64,000 nt of DNA from Litoreibacter roseus (GTDB lineage: Bacteria > Pseudomonadota > Alphaproteobacteria > Rhodobacterales > Rhodobacteraceae). Position 1 is the stretch's first letter. Each line of letters opens with the position of its first letter. This document shows positions 19,036 through 28,363 of this stretch, piece by piece. The position numbers were made by a program, and so were the translations under genes. A model generated the notes under the pieces. The model saw only the letters and a list, made by a program, of their open reading frames with translations, searched no databases and was not told the origin of the DNA. Location of the stretch: NCBI RefSeq assembly GCF_009811795.1, contig NZ_BLJE01000006.1, forward strand, positions 152,871-216,870, given 5' to 3'.

Positions 19036-19557
19036 TTGAGTTTTTATCAGACTGTTTTTGAACTGATCGATTTGCGGTCTTTTTCCAACCTGTGGTTCTG
19101 GATCATGCTTGCGGTCTTGTGGTCGACGGCCAGCCACTTTGTCATCGGCGTACCATTTGATATGGTCACACGGGCCAACCGTGTAGGCGGGCAGGCCGAG
19201 ACCGACTTGCGGGATCTGGTGCGGATCAATGCGAACCGCCTGACCTACATTGCCGACACCGCTGGCAGTTGGCTGACAGGCTTTGTCTTCTTCATTATCA
19301 GCGGGCTGATCATCCTCGGATTCTCCTATGAGGTAGAGTTCTGCCAAGCGCTTACTTTCATCTTCGGACCAATGGCACTTGTCTTTGCTCTTTCGATCCG
19401 CACAGCGCGACGGGTACATGGACAGGAGATAGCAACTATAAAGACCCGCCTGAAACGACATAGGCTTTCGGTTCAGATCATTGGTCTCTTTTCGATCCTC
19501 GCCACCTCCATGTGGGGGATGTATTTCAACCTTACGACAAGCTCGCTTGGCGGCTAG
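19036..19557 (+). CDS. Small inner-membrane protein, roseobacter-type, unknown function
   Basis: A 173-residue protein with four hydrophobic segments (about 19-38, 76-96, 104-121 and 150-168) and short polar loops. The TTG at 19036 gives an N terminus MSFYQTVFELIDLRSFSNLW. Related roseobacter proteins are, as I recall, annotated as components of the SufBCD complex, but nothing in the sequence or its neighbours supports an Fe-S role. It precedes mfd on the same strand, with 57 bases between the stop and the chosen mfd start. Confidence 0.7.
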   Translation: MSFYQTVFELIDLRSFSNLWFWIMLAVLWSTASHFVIGVPFDMVTRANRVGGQAETDLRDLVRINANRLTYIADTAGSWLTGFVFFIISGLIILGFSYEVEFCQALTFIFGPMALVFALSIRTARRVHGQEIATIKTRLKRHRLSVQIIGLFSILATSMWGMYFNLTTSSLGG

Positions 19558-19614
19558 TTCCGCCGTCATGGCTGAAGGTTGACAAGCGCGCTCCACGGCG
19601 TAGGTCATGCGCGG

Positions 19615-22600
19615 ATGACGAACACCTCCCACATTACAGTCAGCGGCGCGCCCGAGGGCTTCGACGCCAAGCTTTTGATCGACGAAGTTCGATCGAATAC
19701 AGGCGCCGTCTTGCATGTTGCGCGTGACGACAAGCGGCTGAAAGCGATGCGGGGGGCGCTTGAGTTCTTCGCCCCTGACATGCCTGTGCTGGAGTTTCCG
19801 GCCTGGGATTGCCTGCCTTATGATCGCGTGTCGCCAAACGCGGACGTCGCGGCGGCCCGGATGGCAACGCTGGCGGCCCTCACCAAGACAATGCCATCCG
19901 CATTTGTGGTGCTGACCACACTCAACGCCGCGACACAGCGGATCCCGGCGCGGGAGGTTCTGGCGCAATCCAGTTTCACGGCGACGGTTGGTCAGCAAAT
20001 CGACGAAGCGGCACTGCGGGCGTTTCTGGTTCGGATGGGGTTCACGCAGAGCCCAACCGTGATGGAGCCGGGCGATTACGCCGTGCGTGGTGGGATCATT
20101 GACATCTTCCCGCCGGGTGAAAGCGGTCCGGTGCGGCTTGATCTCTTTGGCGATGTGCTGGACGGCGCGCGGCGGTTTGATCCGGCGACACAGCGGACGA
20201 CCGAGAAGTTGGGCCGAATTGAATTGGCGCCCGTCTCGGAGGTCATTCTTGATGATCCAGCGATCACCCGGTTCCGGCAGAACTACAGGATCGAATTCGG
20301 CGCGGCTGGAACGGATGATCCGCTCTACGAGGCTATAAGCGCGGGCCGCAAGCATCAGGGCATTGAGCATTGGTTGCCGTTTTTTCATGAAAAGCTGGAA
20401 ACTCTGTTCGACTACCTGCCGGACTCAACCGTTTCGCTTGATGATCAGGTCACGCCTGCGCATTTGGCGCGGTGGGATGGCATTGCGGATCAGTACGACA
20501 ACCGGCGGGAGGCGATGACGCAGAAATCCCGCCTTGATACAGTTTACAAGCCTGTTCCCCCGGCGCTTCTGTATCTTGACTCCACGGCCTTGGATGCAGC
20601 TCTGAAAGGCAAGCGTGTTCTTCAGCTGTCACCCCTGCCGCAGGCAACTGGGCCGGGCGTTATCGACGCCAGCGGGCGGATCGGACGGAATTTTGCACCG
20701 GAACGACAAGCCGAAAATGTAAATATATTTGAGGCGTTGGCCGATCATGTTCGCGCCGAGCGGAAGCGACACAACGTGGTCATCGCAAGCTTCTCAGACG
20801 GCGCGCGGGACCGGCTGCAGGGACTGTTGGAAGACCAGGACATTCACGACGCCCGCCTGATCAAGACAGCAAAGGACATTTCACAGGGAACCGGCGGTGT
20901 CTTCCTGTCAGTCTGGGCGCTGGAGCAAGGGTTCAGCGCGCCGGGGCTCACAGTCATCTCCGAACAGGATGTGCTGGGGGACCGCTTGATCCGCGGAGCG
21001 CGCAAGAAACGGAAGGCCGAGAACTTCCTGACCGAAGCACAGGGGTTGAGCCAAGGTGATTTGATCGTCCACGTCGATCACGGGATCGGGCGGTATGTCG
21101 GCCTTGAGACGGTTACAGCTGCCGGCGCACCTCACGAATGCATCTTGCTGGAATACGCGGGCGGGGATCGGTTGTACCTGCCGGTCGAAAATATCGAACT
21201 GCTCAGCCGCTACGGCCACGAAGAAGGATTGCTCGACAAACTCGGTGGCGGTGCGTGGCAAGCCAAGAAGGCGCGACTGAAGCAACGCATTCGCGATATG
21301 GCCGACAGGCTCATCCGGATCGCTGCGGAGCGCGAGCTACGCAAGGCACCAATTCTTGAGGCGCCCGACGACATGTGGGACGCCTTCTGCGCGCGCTTTC
21401 CCTACGAGGAAACCGAAGACCAGTTGGCAACAATCGAAGCGGTGCTGGATGATCTGGCGATGGGTCGCCCGATGGACAGGCTCGTCTGCGGCGACGTGGG
21501 CTTCGGTAAAACCGAGGTGGCCATGCGGGCCGCGTTTGTGGCTGCGGCCTCTGGCCTGCAGGTCGCGGTGGTCGCGCCGACGACACTTTTGTCGCGGCAA
21601 CACACGAAGTCCTTTGAAGACCGATTTCGGGGATTTCCATTGAGTGTCAGACAGTTGTCCCGGTTCGTGAATGCAAAGGATGCTGCGTTGACCAGAGATG
21701 GGTTGCGTGATGGATCAATTGACATCGTCGTGGGCACCCATGCGTTGTTGTCCAAGCAGGTCAAATTCAAGAACCTCGGTCTTCTGATTGTCGATGAGGA
21801 ACAACACTTCGGTGTGCAGCATAAGGAGCGATTGAAGCAGATGCGCTCGGACGTGCACGTCCTGACTCTGTCGGCCACGCCGATCCCGCGGACCTTGCAG
21901 CTGTCTCTGTCCGGCGTGCGCGAGTTGAGTATCATTGGAACCCCGCCTGTGGATCGCCTGGCCATCCGGACTTATGTCAGTGAATTTGATGCGTTCACCG
22001 TCCGGGAAGCACTCTTGCGGGAACACTATCGCGGCGGTCAAAGCTTCTACGTTGTCCCGCGCGTCGCGGACTTGCCCGAAATCGAAGAGTTCCTACGCGA
22101 GCAGGTGCCAGAGATCACCTATGTCGTCGGCCACGGCCAATTGGCACCGGGCGATCTCGATCAACGCATGAACGCGTTCTATGACGGGAAGTACGACGTC
22201 CTTCTGGCAACAACCATCGTGGAGTCCGGCATCGATATTCCGACGGCAAACACGATGATCATTCATCGGGCCGACATGTTCGGCCTCAGCCAGCTCTATC
22301 AGATCAGAGGCCGGGTGGGGCGTTCGAAAACGCGGGCCTATGCGTACCTGACAACCCGCCCGCGGCAAAAGCTGACCGCGACGGCAGAGAAGCGTTTAAG
22401 GGTCTTGGGCAGCATAGACAGCCTGGGCGCTGGCTTTAACATCGCGAGCCAAGACCTTGATATCAGGGGCGCCGGCAACATTCTGGGAGAAGAGCAGTCG
22501 GGCAATGTCCGTGAGGTCGGCTATGAGCTTTACCAGTCCATGCTGGAGGAAGCGATTGCCAAAATCCGCTCCGGTCAGATCGATGGGTTGACGGACGATG

Positions 22601-23085
22601 ACGATCAATGGGCGCCAACCATCAATCTGGGCGTGCCCGTTTTGATTCCGGAAGACTATGTGCCAGATCTGGACGTTCGGCTTGGCCTCTATCGCAGGTT
22701 GTCCGGTTTGACGACAAAGGTAGAGCTTGAAGGGTTTGCCGCGGAACTGATCGACCGGTTTGGAGCGCTGCCCAAAGAGGTGAACACGCTACTTCTGGTC
22801 GTTCGGATCAAGGCGATGTGCAAGCGGGCCGGGATCGCAAAGCTGAACGGCGGTGATAAGGGCGCCACGGTCGAGTTCCATAACGACAAGTTCGCGCGGC
22901 CCGAGGGATTGGTCGAGTTCATCAATGACCAGCGCGGTTTGGCCAAGGTCAAGGACAACAAGATCGTCATCAAGCGCGATTGGGCCAAAGACAGCGACAA
23001 GATAAAAGGGGCATTTGCGATTGCTCGGGATTTGGCCGAGAAGGCCGGAACGTTCAAACCCAAGGCTAAGGCTGCGGGCGCTTAA
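19615..23085 (+). CDS. mfd: Transcription-repair coupling factor Mfd
   Basis: ATP-dependent translocase that removes stalled RNA polymerase and recruits UvrA. From the ATG at 19615 it has 1156 residues. Seen in order: UvrB-like N-terminal domains (FPAWDCLPYDRVSPN), the RNA polymerase interacting region (DLIVHVDHGIGRYVG), helicase Walker A in GDVGFGKTEVAMRAA, Walker B DEEQHFG, SATPIPRTL, the QIRGRVGRS motif VI and the C-terminal TRCF domain. An upstream TTG at 19579 would add 12 unlikely residues. The end overlaps the convergent exporter gene by four bases. Confidence 0.96.
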   Translation: MTNTSHITVSGAPEGFDAKLLIDEVRSNTGAVLHVARDDKRLKAMRGALEFFAPDMPVLEFPAWDCLPYDRVSPNADVAAARMATLAALTKTMPSAFVVLTTLNAATQRIPAREVLAQSSFTATVGQQIDEAALRAFLVRMGFTQSPTVMEPGDYAVRGGIIDIFPPGESGPVRLDLFGDVLDGARRFDPATQRTTEKLGRIELAPVSEVILDDPAITRFRQNYRIEFGAAGTDDPLYEAISAGRKHQGIEHWLPFFHEKLETLFDYLPDSTVSLDDQVTPAHLARWDGIADQYDNRREAMTQKSRLDTVYKPVPPALLYLDSTALDAALKGKRVLQLSPLPQATGPGVIDASGRIGRNFAPERQAENVNIFEALADHVRAERKRHNVVIASFSDGARDRLQGLLEDQDIHDARLIKTAKDISQGTGGVFLSVWALEQGFSAPGLTVISEQDVLGDRLIRGARKKRKAENFLTEAQGLSQGDLIVHVDHGIGRYVGLETVTAAGAPHECILLEYAGGDRLYLPVENIELLSRYGHEEGLLDKLGGGAWQAKKARLKQRIRDMADRLIRIAAERELRKAPILEAPDDMWDAFCARFPYEETEDQLATIEAVLDDLAMGRPMDRLVCGDVGFGKTEVAMRAAFVAAASGLQVAVVAPTTLLSRQHTKSFEDRFRGFPLSVRQLSRFVNAKDAALTRDGLRDGSIDIVVGTHALLSKQVKFKNLGLLIVDEEQHFGVQHKERLKQMRSDVHVLTLSATPIPRTLQLSLSGVRELSIIGTPPVDRLAIRTYVSEFDAFTVREALLREHYRGGQSFYVVPRVADLPEIEEFLREQVPEITYVVGHGQLAPGDLDQRMNAFYDGKYDVLLATTIVESGIDIPTANTMIIHRADMFGLSQLYQIRGRVGRSKTRAYAYLTTRPRQKLTATAEKRLRVLGSIDSLGAGFNIASQDLDIRGAGNILGEEQSGNVREVGYELYQSMLEEAIAKIRSGQIDGLTDDDDQWAPTINLGVPVLIPEDYVPDLDVRLGLYRRLSGLTTKVELEGFAAELIDRFGALPKEVNTLLLVVRIKAMCKRAGIAKLNGGDKGATVEFHNDKFARPEGLVEFINDQRGLAKVKDNKIVIKRDWAKDSDKIKGAFAIARDLAEKAGTFKPKAKAAGA

Positions 23086-24296
23086 TCCCGCGACATCCCA
23101 AACCGGATGATCAAAACTCCGAGTGCCGACAGGACAAGTGTTCCGAAGGCAAGGGGCAGGGGTGTGCCGTTGAACGCCAGACCGATGGGAACGGCGATGC
23201 ATACGCCGAGAACGGTCGCGACGGCGCCAATCACCGAGGCTGCAAGCCCCGCAATATGGCCCAAGGGCTCCATCGCGAGCGCATTGAGGTTGCCGATGAC
23301 CATTCCGGCCATGAAGAAGATGCTGGTTGTCCAGATTAGATACGGAAGGAACGGAACATCAATGACTGTGGCAAGGGCGACGATACCGACCGAGAAGGTC
23401 AACTGCGCAACGAAACCCGCCATAATCATCAATCGCATACCAAGCAGGAGGACGAGCCGGGCGTTCAGAATACTTCCTGTCCCGGCGACAAGCGCGATGC
23501 CAGCAAACCAAAGCGGAAAGCTGTCCCCGCGGCCATATACCTGGTCAAAGATCTGCTGTGTCGAGCTGAGGCACCCGAACAGCATGCCGAAGCTCAGGGC
23601 TTGGGTTGCTGTTGAGAGAACAAAGATGCGGCATCTGAAGCACTCTATCACTGCTGCCTTCAGCGCTTTGATCCGAAACGGTCGCCGCGCTTCTGGTGGC
23701 AGCGTTTCGGGTTGGCGCAAACTGATCCAGACGACAAGAATTGCAGCAAACAGGACGAAGGCCGCAAAGATCGCACGCCAGCCTGCAAGGTTGATAATGC
23801 CCAGGCCAATCAGGGGGGCGACGGCCGGAAAGAGTGTGAAGATCATCATGGCGTAGGACATGATGCGCGCCATCTGCCGCCCTTCGTAAAGATCACGGAT
23901 TATCGCGACGGCAACAACCCGGGGACCTGCAGCGCCCAGCCCTTGCAGCACACGTGATGCGATCAACACCTCGATGGTCTGAGCCTGCGCTGCCAGTATG
24001 GCCCCCGCAACATACAGTGCCGCGCCGCCCAAAATCACCGGCTTACGTCCCAGACTGTCGGACAAGGGGCCGGTGAAAAACGTGCCGATGCCCAAACCGA
24101 AAACAAAGCTCGTCAGCACGAGCTGGGCATTATTGACGTTCTCAGGTGAAATCTCGGCGGCGATATCGGGCAAGGCTGGCAACATCGCATCGATAGAGAA
24201 CGCGACCATGGCGAAGCTCATCGCAATCAGGGCGATGAATTCCGGAAGGGGCAGGCGTTTTGCGGGGGCGGTGGGCGCGATATCGGCGTTGCTCAT
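23082..24296 (-). CDS. Bcr/CflA family multidrug efflux MFS transporter
   Basis: A 404-residue transporter with 12 predicted membrane helices. The loop after helix 2 reads GPLSDSLGRKPVILGG, the major-facilitator signature, and the helix 4-5 region RVLQGLGAAGPRVVAVAIIRDLYEG is typical of the Bcr/CflA drug-proton antiporters. The substrate cannot be inferred. The gene is convergent with mfd and 54 bases from the DsbA-like gene, which is on the same strand but ends upstream of this start. Confidence 0.87.
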   Translation of the reverse strand: MSNADIAPTAPAKRLPLPEFIALIAMSFAMVAFSIDAMLPALPDIAAEISPENVNNAQLVLTSFVFGLGIGTFFTGPLSDSLGRKPVILGGAALYVAGAILAAQAQTIEVLIASRVLQGLGAAGPRVVAVAIIRDLYEGRQMARIMSYAMMIFTLFPAVAPLIGLGIINLAGWRAIFAAFVLFAAILVVWISLRQPETLPPEARRPFRIKALKAAVIECFRCRIFVLSTATQALSFGMLFGCLSSTQQIFDQVYGRGDSFPLWFAGIALVAGTGSILNARLVLLLGMRLMIMAGFVAQLTFSVGIVALATVIDVPFLPYLIWTTSIFFMAGMVIGNLNALAMEPLGHIAGLAASVIGAVATVLGVCIAVPIGLAFNGTPLPLAFGTLVLSALGVLIIRFGMSRD

Positions 24297-24350
24297 TACC
24301 TCGCCGTATCAGCTATTTCGCCGCCCCGCTATAGCCCATGTCGAGGTGTT

Positions 24351-25004
24351 TTAGCTTTGGGCAGACTGAGCATCCAGTTGCGTTTGGATCTCGCCAATCA
24401 CCTGTTTCCAAAGCTCCGGTTGTTGCGCGCCCGGAAGCACATGCTGGTTCGCCACAACGAATGTCGGCACACCTGTCACACCCCGCTCGCGCGCATGAGC
24501 GTCCCGCTCGGCAACATCTGCTGCATCTGCGTCGCTGGACAACAGACGGGCGGTCATCTCACGGTCCATACCAGCGGTTTCGGCGATGGTCAGAAGGACA
24601 TCCGCATCGCCAATATCCTTGCCTTCCCTAAAATAGGCTTTGAAGAGCATGGACACCACGGCTGTTTGACGCCCCTCTAATCCTGCCCAATGGATCAGTC
24701 TATGGGCATCCAGTGTGTTTGGCGTCCGCTGTATCGCGGCAAAGTCGATCTCCAGCCCGGCTGCCTGCGCGGCTTCCGCGATCTGAGCATAGACCCGCAC
24801 GGCGTTGTCTTTCCCACCAAATTTCGTTTCGAGATATGTCCGGCGATCCATGCCGTCCTTGGGCATGTCGGGGTTCAATTGAAATGGATGCCATTCAATC
24901 GCGAAAGGATGGTCCGGATTAACCTCGAGCGCACGGTCCAGATGGGCCTTACCGATATAACACCAAGGACAGATCGGATCGGACAGAATATCAAGTTTGA
25001 CCAT
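24351..25004 (-). CDS. DsbA family (FrnE-like) oxidoreductase
   Basis: A thioredoxin-fold protein of 217 residues with the active site CPWC near the N terminus (LSDPICPWCYIGKAHLDRAL). There is no signal peptide, so it should act in the cytoplasm, unlike true DsbA. The C-terminal GVTGVPTFVVANQHVLPGAQ carries the cis-proline loop. The ATG at 25004 is preferred to one at 25034, because GAGGCTGAAC precedes it and family members start at MVKLDILSDP. It overlaps the end of the acyl-CoA synthetase gene by 14 bases, suggesting co-expression. Confidence 0.85.
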   Translation of the reverse strand: MVKLDILSDPICPWCYIGKAHLDRALEVNPDHPFAIEWHPFQLNPDMPKDGMDRRTYLETKFGGKDNAVRVYAQIAEAAQAAGLEIDFAAIQRTPNTLDAHRLIHWAGLEGRQTAVVSMLFKAYFREGKDIGDADVLLTIAETAGMDREMTARLLSSDADAADVAERDAHARERGVTGVPTFVVANQHVLPGAQQPELWKQVIGEIQTQLDAQSAQS

Positions 25005-26496
25005 GTTCAGCCTCGTAGTCTCGCGCAAGGGCACGCCGGTTCAGTTTTCCATTCGGCCCTTTAGGCAGGACGTCCTTGCGGATGTAAAGGCGGGGTCGCT
25101 TATAGGTCGCAAGATGGGTTTCGGCGCGATCTGCCAGATCGTTTGCAGGGCCGGTATGGAAAAGAGCGATGACTGTGACGTCCGCCTTCACGGTGACAGC
25201 GGTGGCGGCGACGTCCCCAACGGAAGGATGATCGGCGAAGGCCGCCTCGACCTCCAGCGGGGAGACACGGACGCCGCCCGCATTCATCATGTCGTCTGCG
25301 CGTCCCAAGTAAGTGACATCTCCGGTTGCACTCATCGAGACAAGATCGCCTGTCATGAACCAATCGCCAGTCAAATGTGCGCCTTCCGGCTGGTTCAGGT
25401 ATCCGATCATCAGTCCCGGGTCGTCCTTATGGACAGCAAGTTCGCCCGCGGTGTTGTAACCAACCGGCTTACCGCCCTCTAGGACGGCAACGCGGCGGCC
25501 CGTCTGCGGCCTGCCGCTTGCACCGTCGACAAGTGCCACCCCAGGTGCGCCGGAAATAAATGTGGAGCATTCCGACATGCCCAACGCCTCGTGGACATCG
25601 GTCCCGGTCGCGCGGACCCAGGCAGCTCGGGTGCGGGCAGGCATCTTTTCACCTGCCGACAGGCCATGACGAAGCTGATCTGCGCGAATGGTCGGGTTGT
25701 CTGCGAGCATCTGGCGATAAACCCCGGGGGCTGCGGCAAAAATCGTGACATCATGCGTGCCGAGCAATGTCGGCAAATCCTTAGCTGGCGTACCTGCTGC
25801 CGGGATCAAAGCGGTCGCCCCGATTGTCCACGGATCTACAAGTCCCGTACCAAGGGTGTAGGTCCAGTTGAAGGCGCCTGCGTGCAACAACCTGTCGGAG
25901 GACTGCAGACCATACCAGCCTTCGAACATTATCTGACGGGCCCAAACGGCGCGATGGGCGTGACGGACACCGCGCGGCGTGCACGAGGTGCCGGAGGTGA
26001 AGATCGTATACGCGTGGGCGTGTGGCGTGCTGCGGCGCGGTTCAAGATCAGACGGTATATTCTCCATGTTCAAATCACTGACCGAAAGTACCGGGCAATC
26101 GATCTTCTCCGGCAGCGAGACGCCTGGGCTGTGCAGGATCAAGCGGCCACCGACCATGTCCGTGACCACAGTGACCTCGCGCGATGTCAGTTGCGACGAG
26201 AGCGGGACAGGTACGAGACCAACATAGATGCAGGCCAGATAAGCGATGGGGAACTCAACGCAACTGTCGAGGCGGAAGAGAACGCTGTCGCCAGGCGATA
26301 GCCCGATAGACAGCAGCTGCCCCGCCATTGATCGAACCGCGTTCCGCAAAGCGCCGTGGGACATTTTGCGATCCGATCCAAGGACTTCCAGTGCGATCTT
26401 ATCCGGAGTTTTTTTCCCGGCCTGCAAAACATATTCCGCCATATTGAATGGGTTCGGGCAGGTCGGAGGTGGGCCATGATCAAAGACAGATACCAT
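24991..26496 (-). CDS. AMP-dependent acyl- or aryl-CoA synthetase
   Basis: Adenylate-forming ligase of 501 residues that should couple a carboxylic acid to coenzyme A. The P-loop reads IFTSGTSCTPRGVRHAH; the canonical TTG is changed to TSC. Later motifs are EALGMSECSTFIS, GDWFMTGDL, YLGRADDMMNAGGVRVSPLEVE and the C-terminal PKGPNGKLNRR with the catalytic lysine. Overall it most resembles the benzoate-CoA ligase-like group, but the substrate is not known. It is divergent from an XRE-cupin regulator 66 bases away and overlaps the DsbA-like gene. Confidence 0.85.
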   Translation of the reverse strand: MVSVFDHGPPPTCPNPFNMAEYVLQAGKKTPDKIALEVLGSDRKMSHGALRNAVRSMAGQLLSIGLSPGDSVLFRLDSCVEFPIAYLACIYVGLVPVPLSSQLTSREVTVVTDMVGGRLILHSPGVSLPEKIDCPVLSVSDLNMENIPSDLEPRRSTPHAHAYTIFTSGTSCTPRGVRHAHRAVWARQIMFEGWYGLQSSDRLLHAGAFNWTYTLGTGLVDPWTIGATALIPAAGTPAKDLPTLLGTHDVTIFAAAPGVYRQMLADNPTIRADQLRHGLSAGEKMPARTRAAWVRATGTDVHEALGMSECSTFISGAPGVALVDGASGRPQTGRRVAVLEGGKPVGYNTAGELAVHKDDPGLMIGYLNQPEGAHLTGDWFMTGDLVSMSATGDVTYLGRADDMMNAGGVRVSPLEVEAAFADHPSVGDVAATAVTVKADVTVIALFHTGPANDLADRAETHLATYKRPRLYIRKDVLPKGPNGKLNRRALARDYEAEHGQT

Positions 26497-26562
26497 GGGC
26501 CCGTCGCTATGCCGCGATGCGTCCTATTGCAAGCCTTGGGCGAGGTCAGTAGGACAGAGGCC

Positions 26563-27186
26563 ATGTCCGATTACGACGAACCGAGCCTTATTCGCCTCGC
26601 GCGCGCCAGCGGGGACAGCAGCCATGTGGAGCCTCTGAACCTAGGGCGCCGCGTGCGTGAATTGCGCAAGGCCCGCGAATGGACATTGGAACGCGCGGCG
26701 CAGGAGGCTGGTCTGGCGCGGTCCACCTTGTCCAAGATCGAAAACGAACAGATGTCCCCGACCTTCGAGCTAATGAAAAAGCTGGCGGACGGGCTGGGCA
26801 TCGATATGCCTCAACTGTTTACACCACCCCGCAAGGCTCAGGTGAACGGTCGCATGGACGTGACGCAAAGCGATGGCGGCCAGCCTCATGTCACGCCGAC
26901 CTATGAGCATGAATTGCTGAACGCAAACCTGACAAAGAAATCGATGCTGCCCTATCGGGCGCGGATCAGGGCGCGGTCTTTTGAGGAGTTTGATGGCTGG
27001 GTGCGCCATGACGGGGAAGAGTTTCTGTATGTACTGACCGGGGCCGTCCGACTTTATACAGAGTTCTATGAACCCGTAGAGATGAAGCGCGGCGACAGTG
27101 CGTATTACGACGCCTCGATGGGCCACAATGTGATCTCGGTCAGCGCAGAGGATGCGCTGATTTTGTGGGTCACATCATTGGTTTGA
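26563..27186 (+). CDS. XRE-family regulator with C-terminal cupin domain
   Basis: A 207-residue regulator. A helix-turn-helix lies at about 28-82 (VRELRKAREWTLERAAQEAG, then STLSKIENEQMSPTFELMKK), and a cupin fold in the second half shows HDGEEFLYVLTG and GDSAYYDASMGHNV. Such proteins usually sense a small metabolite and control a neighbouring catabolic gene. The ATG at 26563 follows AGGACAGAGG; the frame is open further upstream but lacks family residues. It is divergent from the acyl-CoA synthetase, its likely target. Its end overlaps the convergent aquaporin gene by 12 bases. Confidence 0.88.
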   Translation: MSDYDEPSLIRLARASGDSSHVEPLNLGRRVRELRKAREWTLERAAQEAGLARSTLSKIENEQMSPTFELMKKLADGLGIDMPQLFTPPRKAQVNGRMDVTQSDGGQPHVTPTYEHELLNANLTKKSMLPYRARIRARSFEEFDGWVRHDGEEFLYVLTGAVRLYTEFYEPVEMKRGDSAYYDASMGHNVISVSAEDALILWVTSLV

Positions 27187-27846
27187 CGGTCGATCCTGAT
27201 GTCTTGAGAAGAGCCAGTTTAGCCCCAGCATCCCAAGAACGGTTGCGGTGACCTGCATCGTGACGAACATGGGCACGTGGGCGGGTGAAATCCCCGAAAA
27301 AGTGTCAGTGAATGCCCGCGCGATGGTCACCGCCGGGTTGGCGAAGCTGGTTGAGGCGGTGAACCAGTAGGCACCCGTGATGTAGAGCGCGACAAGTGTG
27401 GGCACAGCTTCTGCCCTGTGCCGCAAGCCGCCAAAGATCACGAAGAGCAGGCCGAAGGTCGCGACACACTCTGCGATATACTGGGCCGCGCCTGTGCGAC
27501 TTGTGTTTGAAAACTGGAAGAGTATTTCGCCGAACATCAGGTGCGTGATCCACACCCCGATCACACCGCCCATTATCTGTAGGATCACGTAGATGGTCGC
27601 GCGGCGGACAGCGATCTCCCCGCGCATCAGAAAGGCGAGCGTCACCGCCGGATTGAAGTGCGCGCCGGAAACAGGCCCGAGTACGGTGATCAGAACGTAG
27701 AGCATGCAGCCGGTTGCGATTGCATTTGCCAGAAGCGCAATCGCGGTGTTTCCAGCCGCCAGGGTTTCGCCCATAATGCCAGAGCCCACCACGCTGATCA
27801 AAAGCAGGGCCGTTCCCAGCATTTCCGCGACGTAGGCCCTTTTCAT
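27175..27846 (-). CDS. aqpS: Aquaglyceroporin-type channel AqpS, arsenic-linked
   Basis: Major intrinsic protein of 223 residues with six membrane helices and two NPA boxes: HFNPAVTLAF and FANPAVTIARAF. In most aquaporins the second box is followed by the selectivity-filter arginine; here a valine takes that place, as I recall for AqpS of Sinorhizobium meliloti. There AqpS lets arsenite made by ArsC leave the cell down its gradient. The gene overlaps arsC by four bases, so the same pathway is likely. No ArsR or ArsH gene is adjacent. Confidence 0.88.
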   Translation of the reverse strand: MKRAYVAEMLGTALLLISVVGSGIMGETLAAGNTAIALLANAIATGCMLYVLITVLGPVSGAHFNPAVTLAFLMRGEIAVRRATIYVILQIMGGVIGVWITHLMFGEILFQFSNTSRTGAAQYIAECVATFGLLFVIFGGLRHRAEAVPTLVALYITGAYWFTASTSFANPAVTIARAFTDTFSGISPAHVPMFVTMQVTATVLGMLGLNWLFSRHQDRPSNQ

Positions 27847-28298
27847 GAAATTTGACCAATTTCCGAAAGGGTTGGAGGACTGATTTGATCTTCTGGCAGA
27901 GCTACAAACGCCCGCGCGCGATTTTGCAACGTTTGAAACACGGCCTCAAAGGCGTGGTCTTGCTCTGCACAAGGCTCGGCGGCGGGATCATTTACCCCCC
28001 AATGCGCGCACCTCGGTGTTCCGGGCCAGATCGGACAGGTTTCCCCCGCGGCGGTCGCACATACCGTGATCACCAGATCCATCTCAGGTGCATCGTCTCC
28101 CCCGAACTCATCCCAGCTTTTTGACCTTGGAGCGGTCGCTTCGATTTTGTGTCTCGCCAAGGTCAAAAGCGCAACTGGATGAACCTGACCCGTTGGTTGA
28201 GATCCTGCGGAAAAAGCGTTGAACCCAAGATCCTGCAGGATCGCTTCAAGCAGAATGGATCGGGCAGAATTGCCGGTACACAAAACCAGAATGTTCAA
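27843..28298 (-). CDS. arsC: Arsenate reductase ArsC, low-molecular-weight phosphatase type
   Basis: A 151-residue arsenate reductase. The phosphatase loop CTGNSARS has Cys7 and Arg13; a second redox pair is in TVCATAAGETCPIWPG, and the catalytic aspartate is probably in VNDPA. This cysteine set matches the triple-cysteine reductases. The start is a TTG at 28298, because the family N terminus MNILVLCTGNSARS begins there and no better codon is near. A terminator-like hairpin ends only five bases upstream, leaving no normal ribosome binding site. Confidence 0.9.
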   Translation of the reverse strand: MNILVLCTGNSARSILLEAILQDLGFNAFSAGSQPTGQVHPVALLTLARHKIEATAPRSKSWDEFGGDDAPEMDLVITVCATAAGETCPIWPGTPRCAHWGVNDPAAEPCAEQDHAFEAVFQTLQNRARAFVALPEDQISPPTLSEIGQIS

Positions 28299-28330
28299 GA
28301 AAAAGCCCCCATCGCATGTGCTTGGGGGCT
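28299..28330 (-). terminator. GC-rich hairpin with T tract, just before arsC
   Basis: Arms at 28304-28310 and 28323-28330 pair over seven to eight bases around an 11-12 base loop; read on the minus strand, they are followed by CTTTTTC. It is placed to end the transcript of the CsbD-like gene. It also lies against the arsC TTG start, so it may act as an attenuator or hide the arsC ribosome binding site. Confidence 0.6.
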
Positions 28331-28363
28331 TAAGAACGGAGTGTAACGGTTTTATGTCAGTGG

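Noticed and set aside
18970..20388. 472-codon minus-strand frame opposite mfd and the membrane-protein gene
   Set aside because: It spans two real plus-strand genes, including the highly conserved start of Mfd, and has the basic, histidine-rich composition of a shadow frame.
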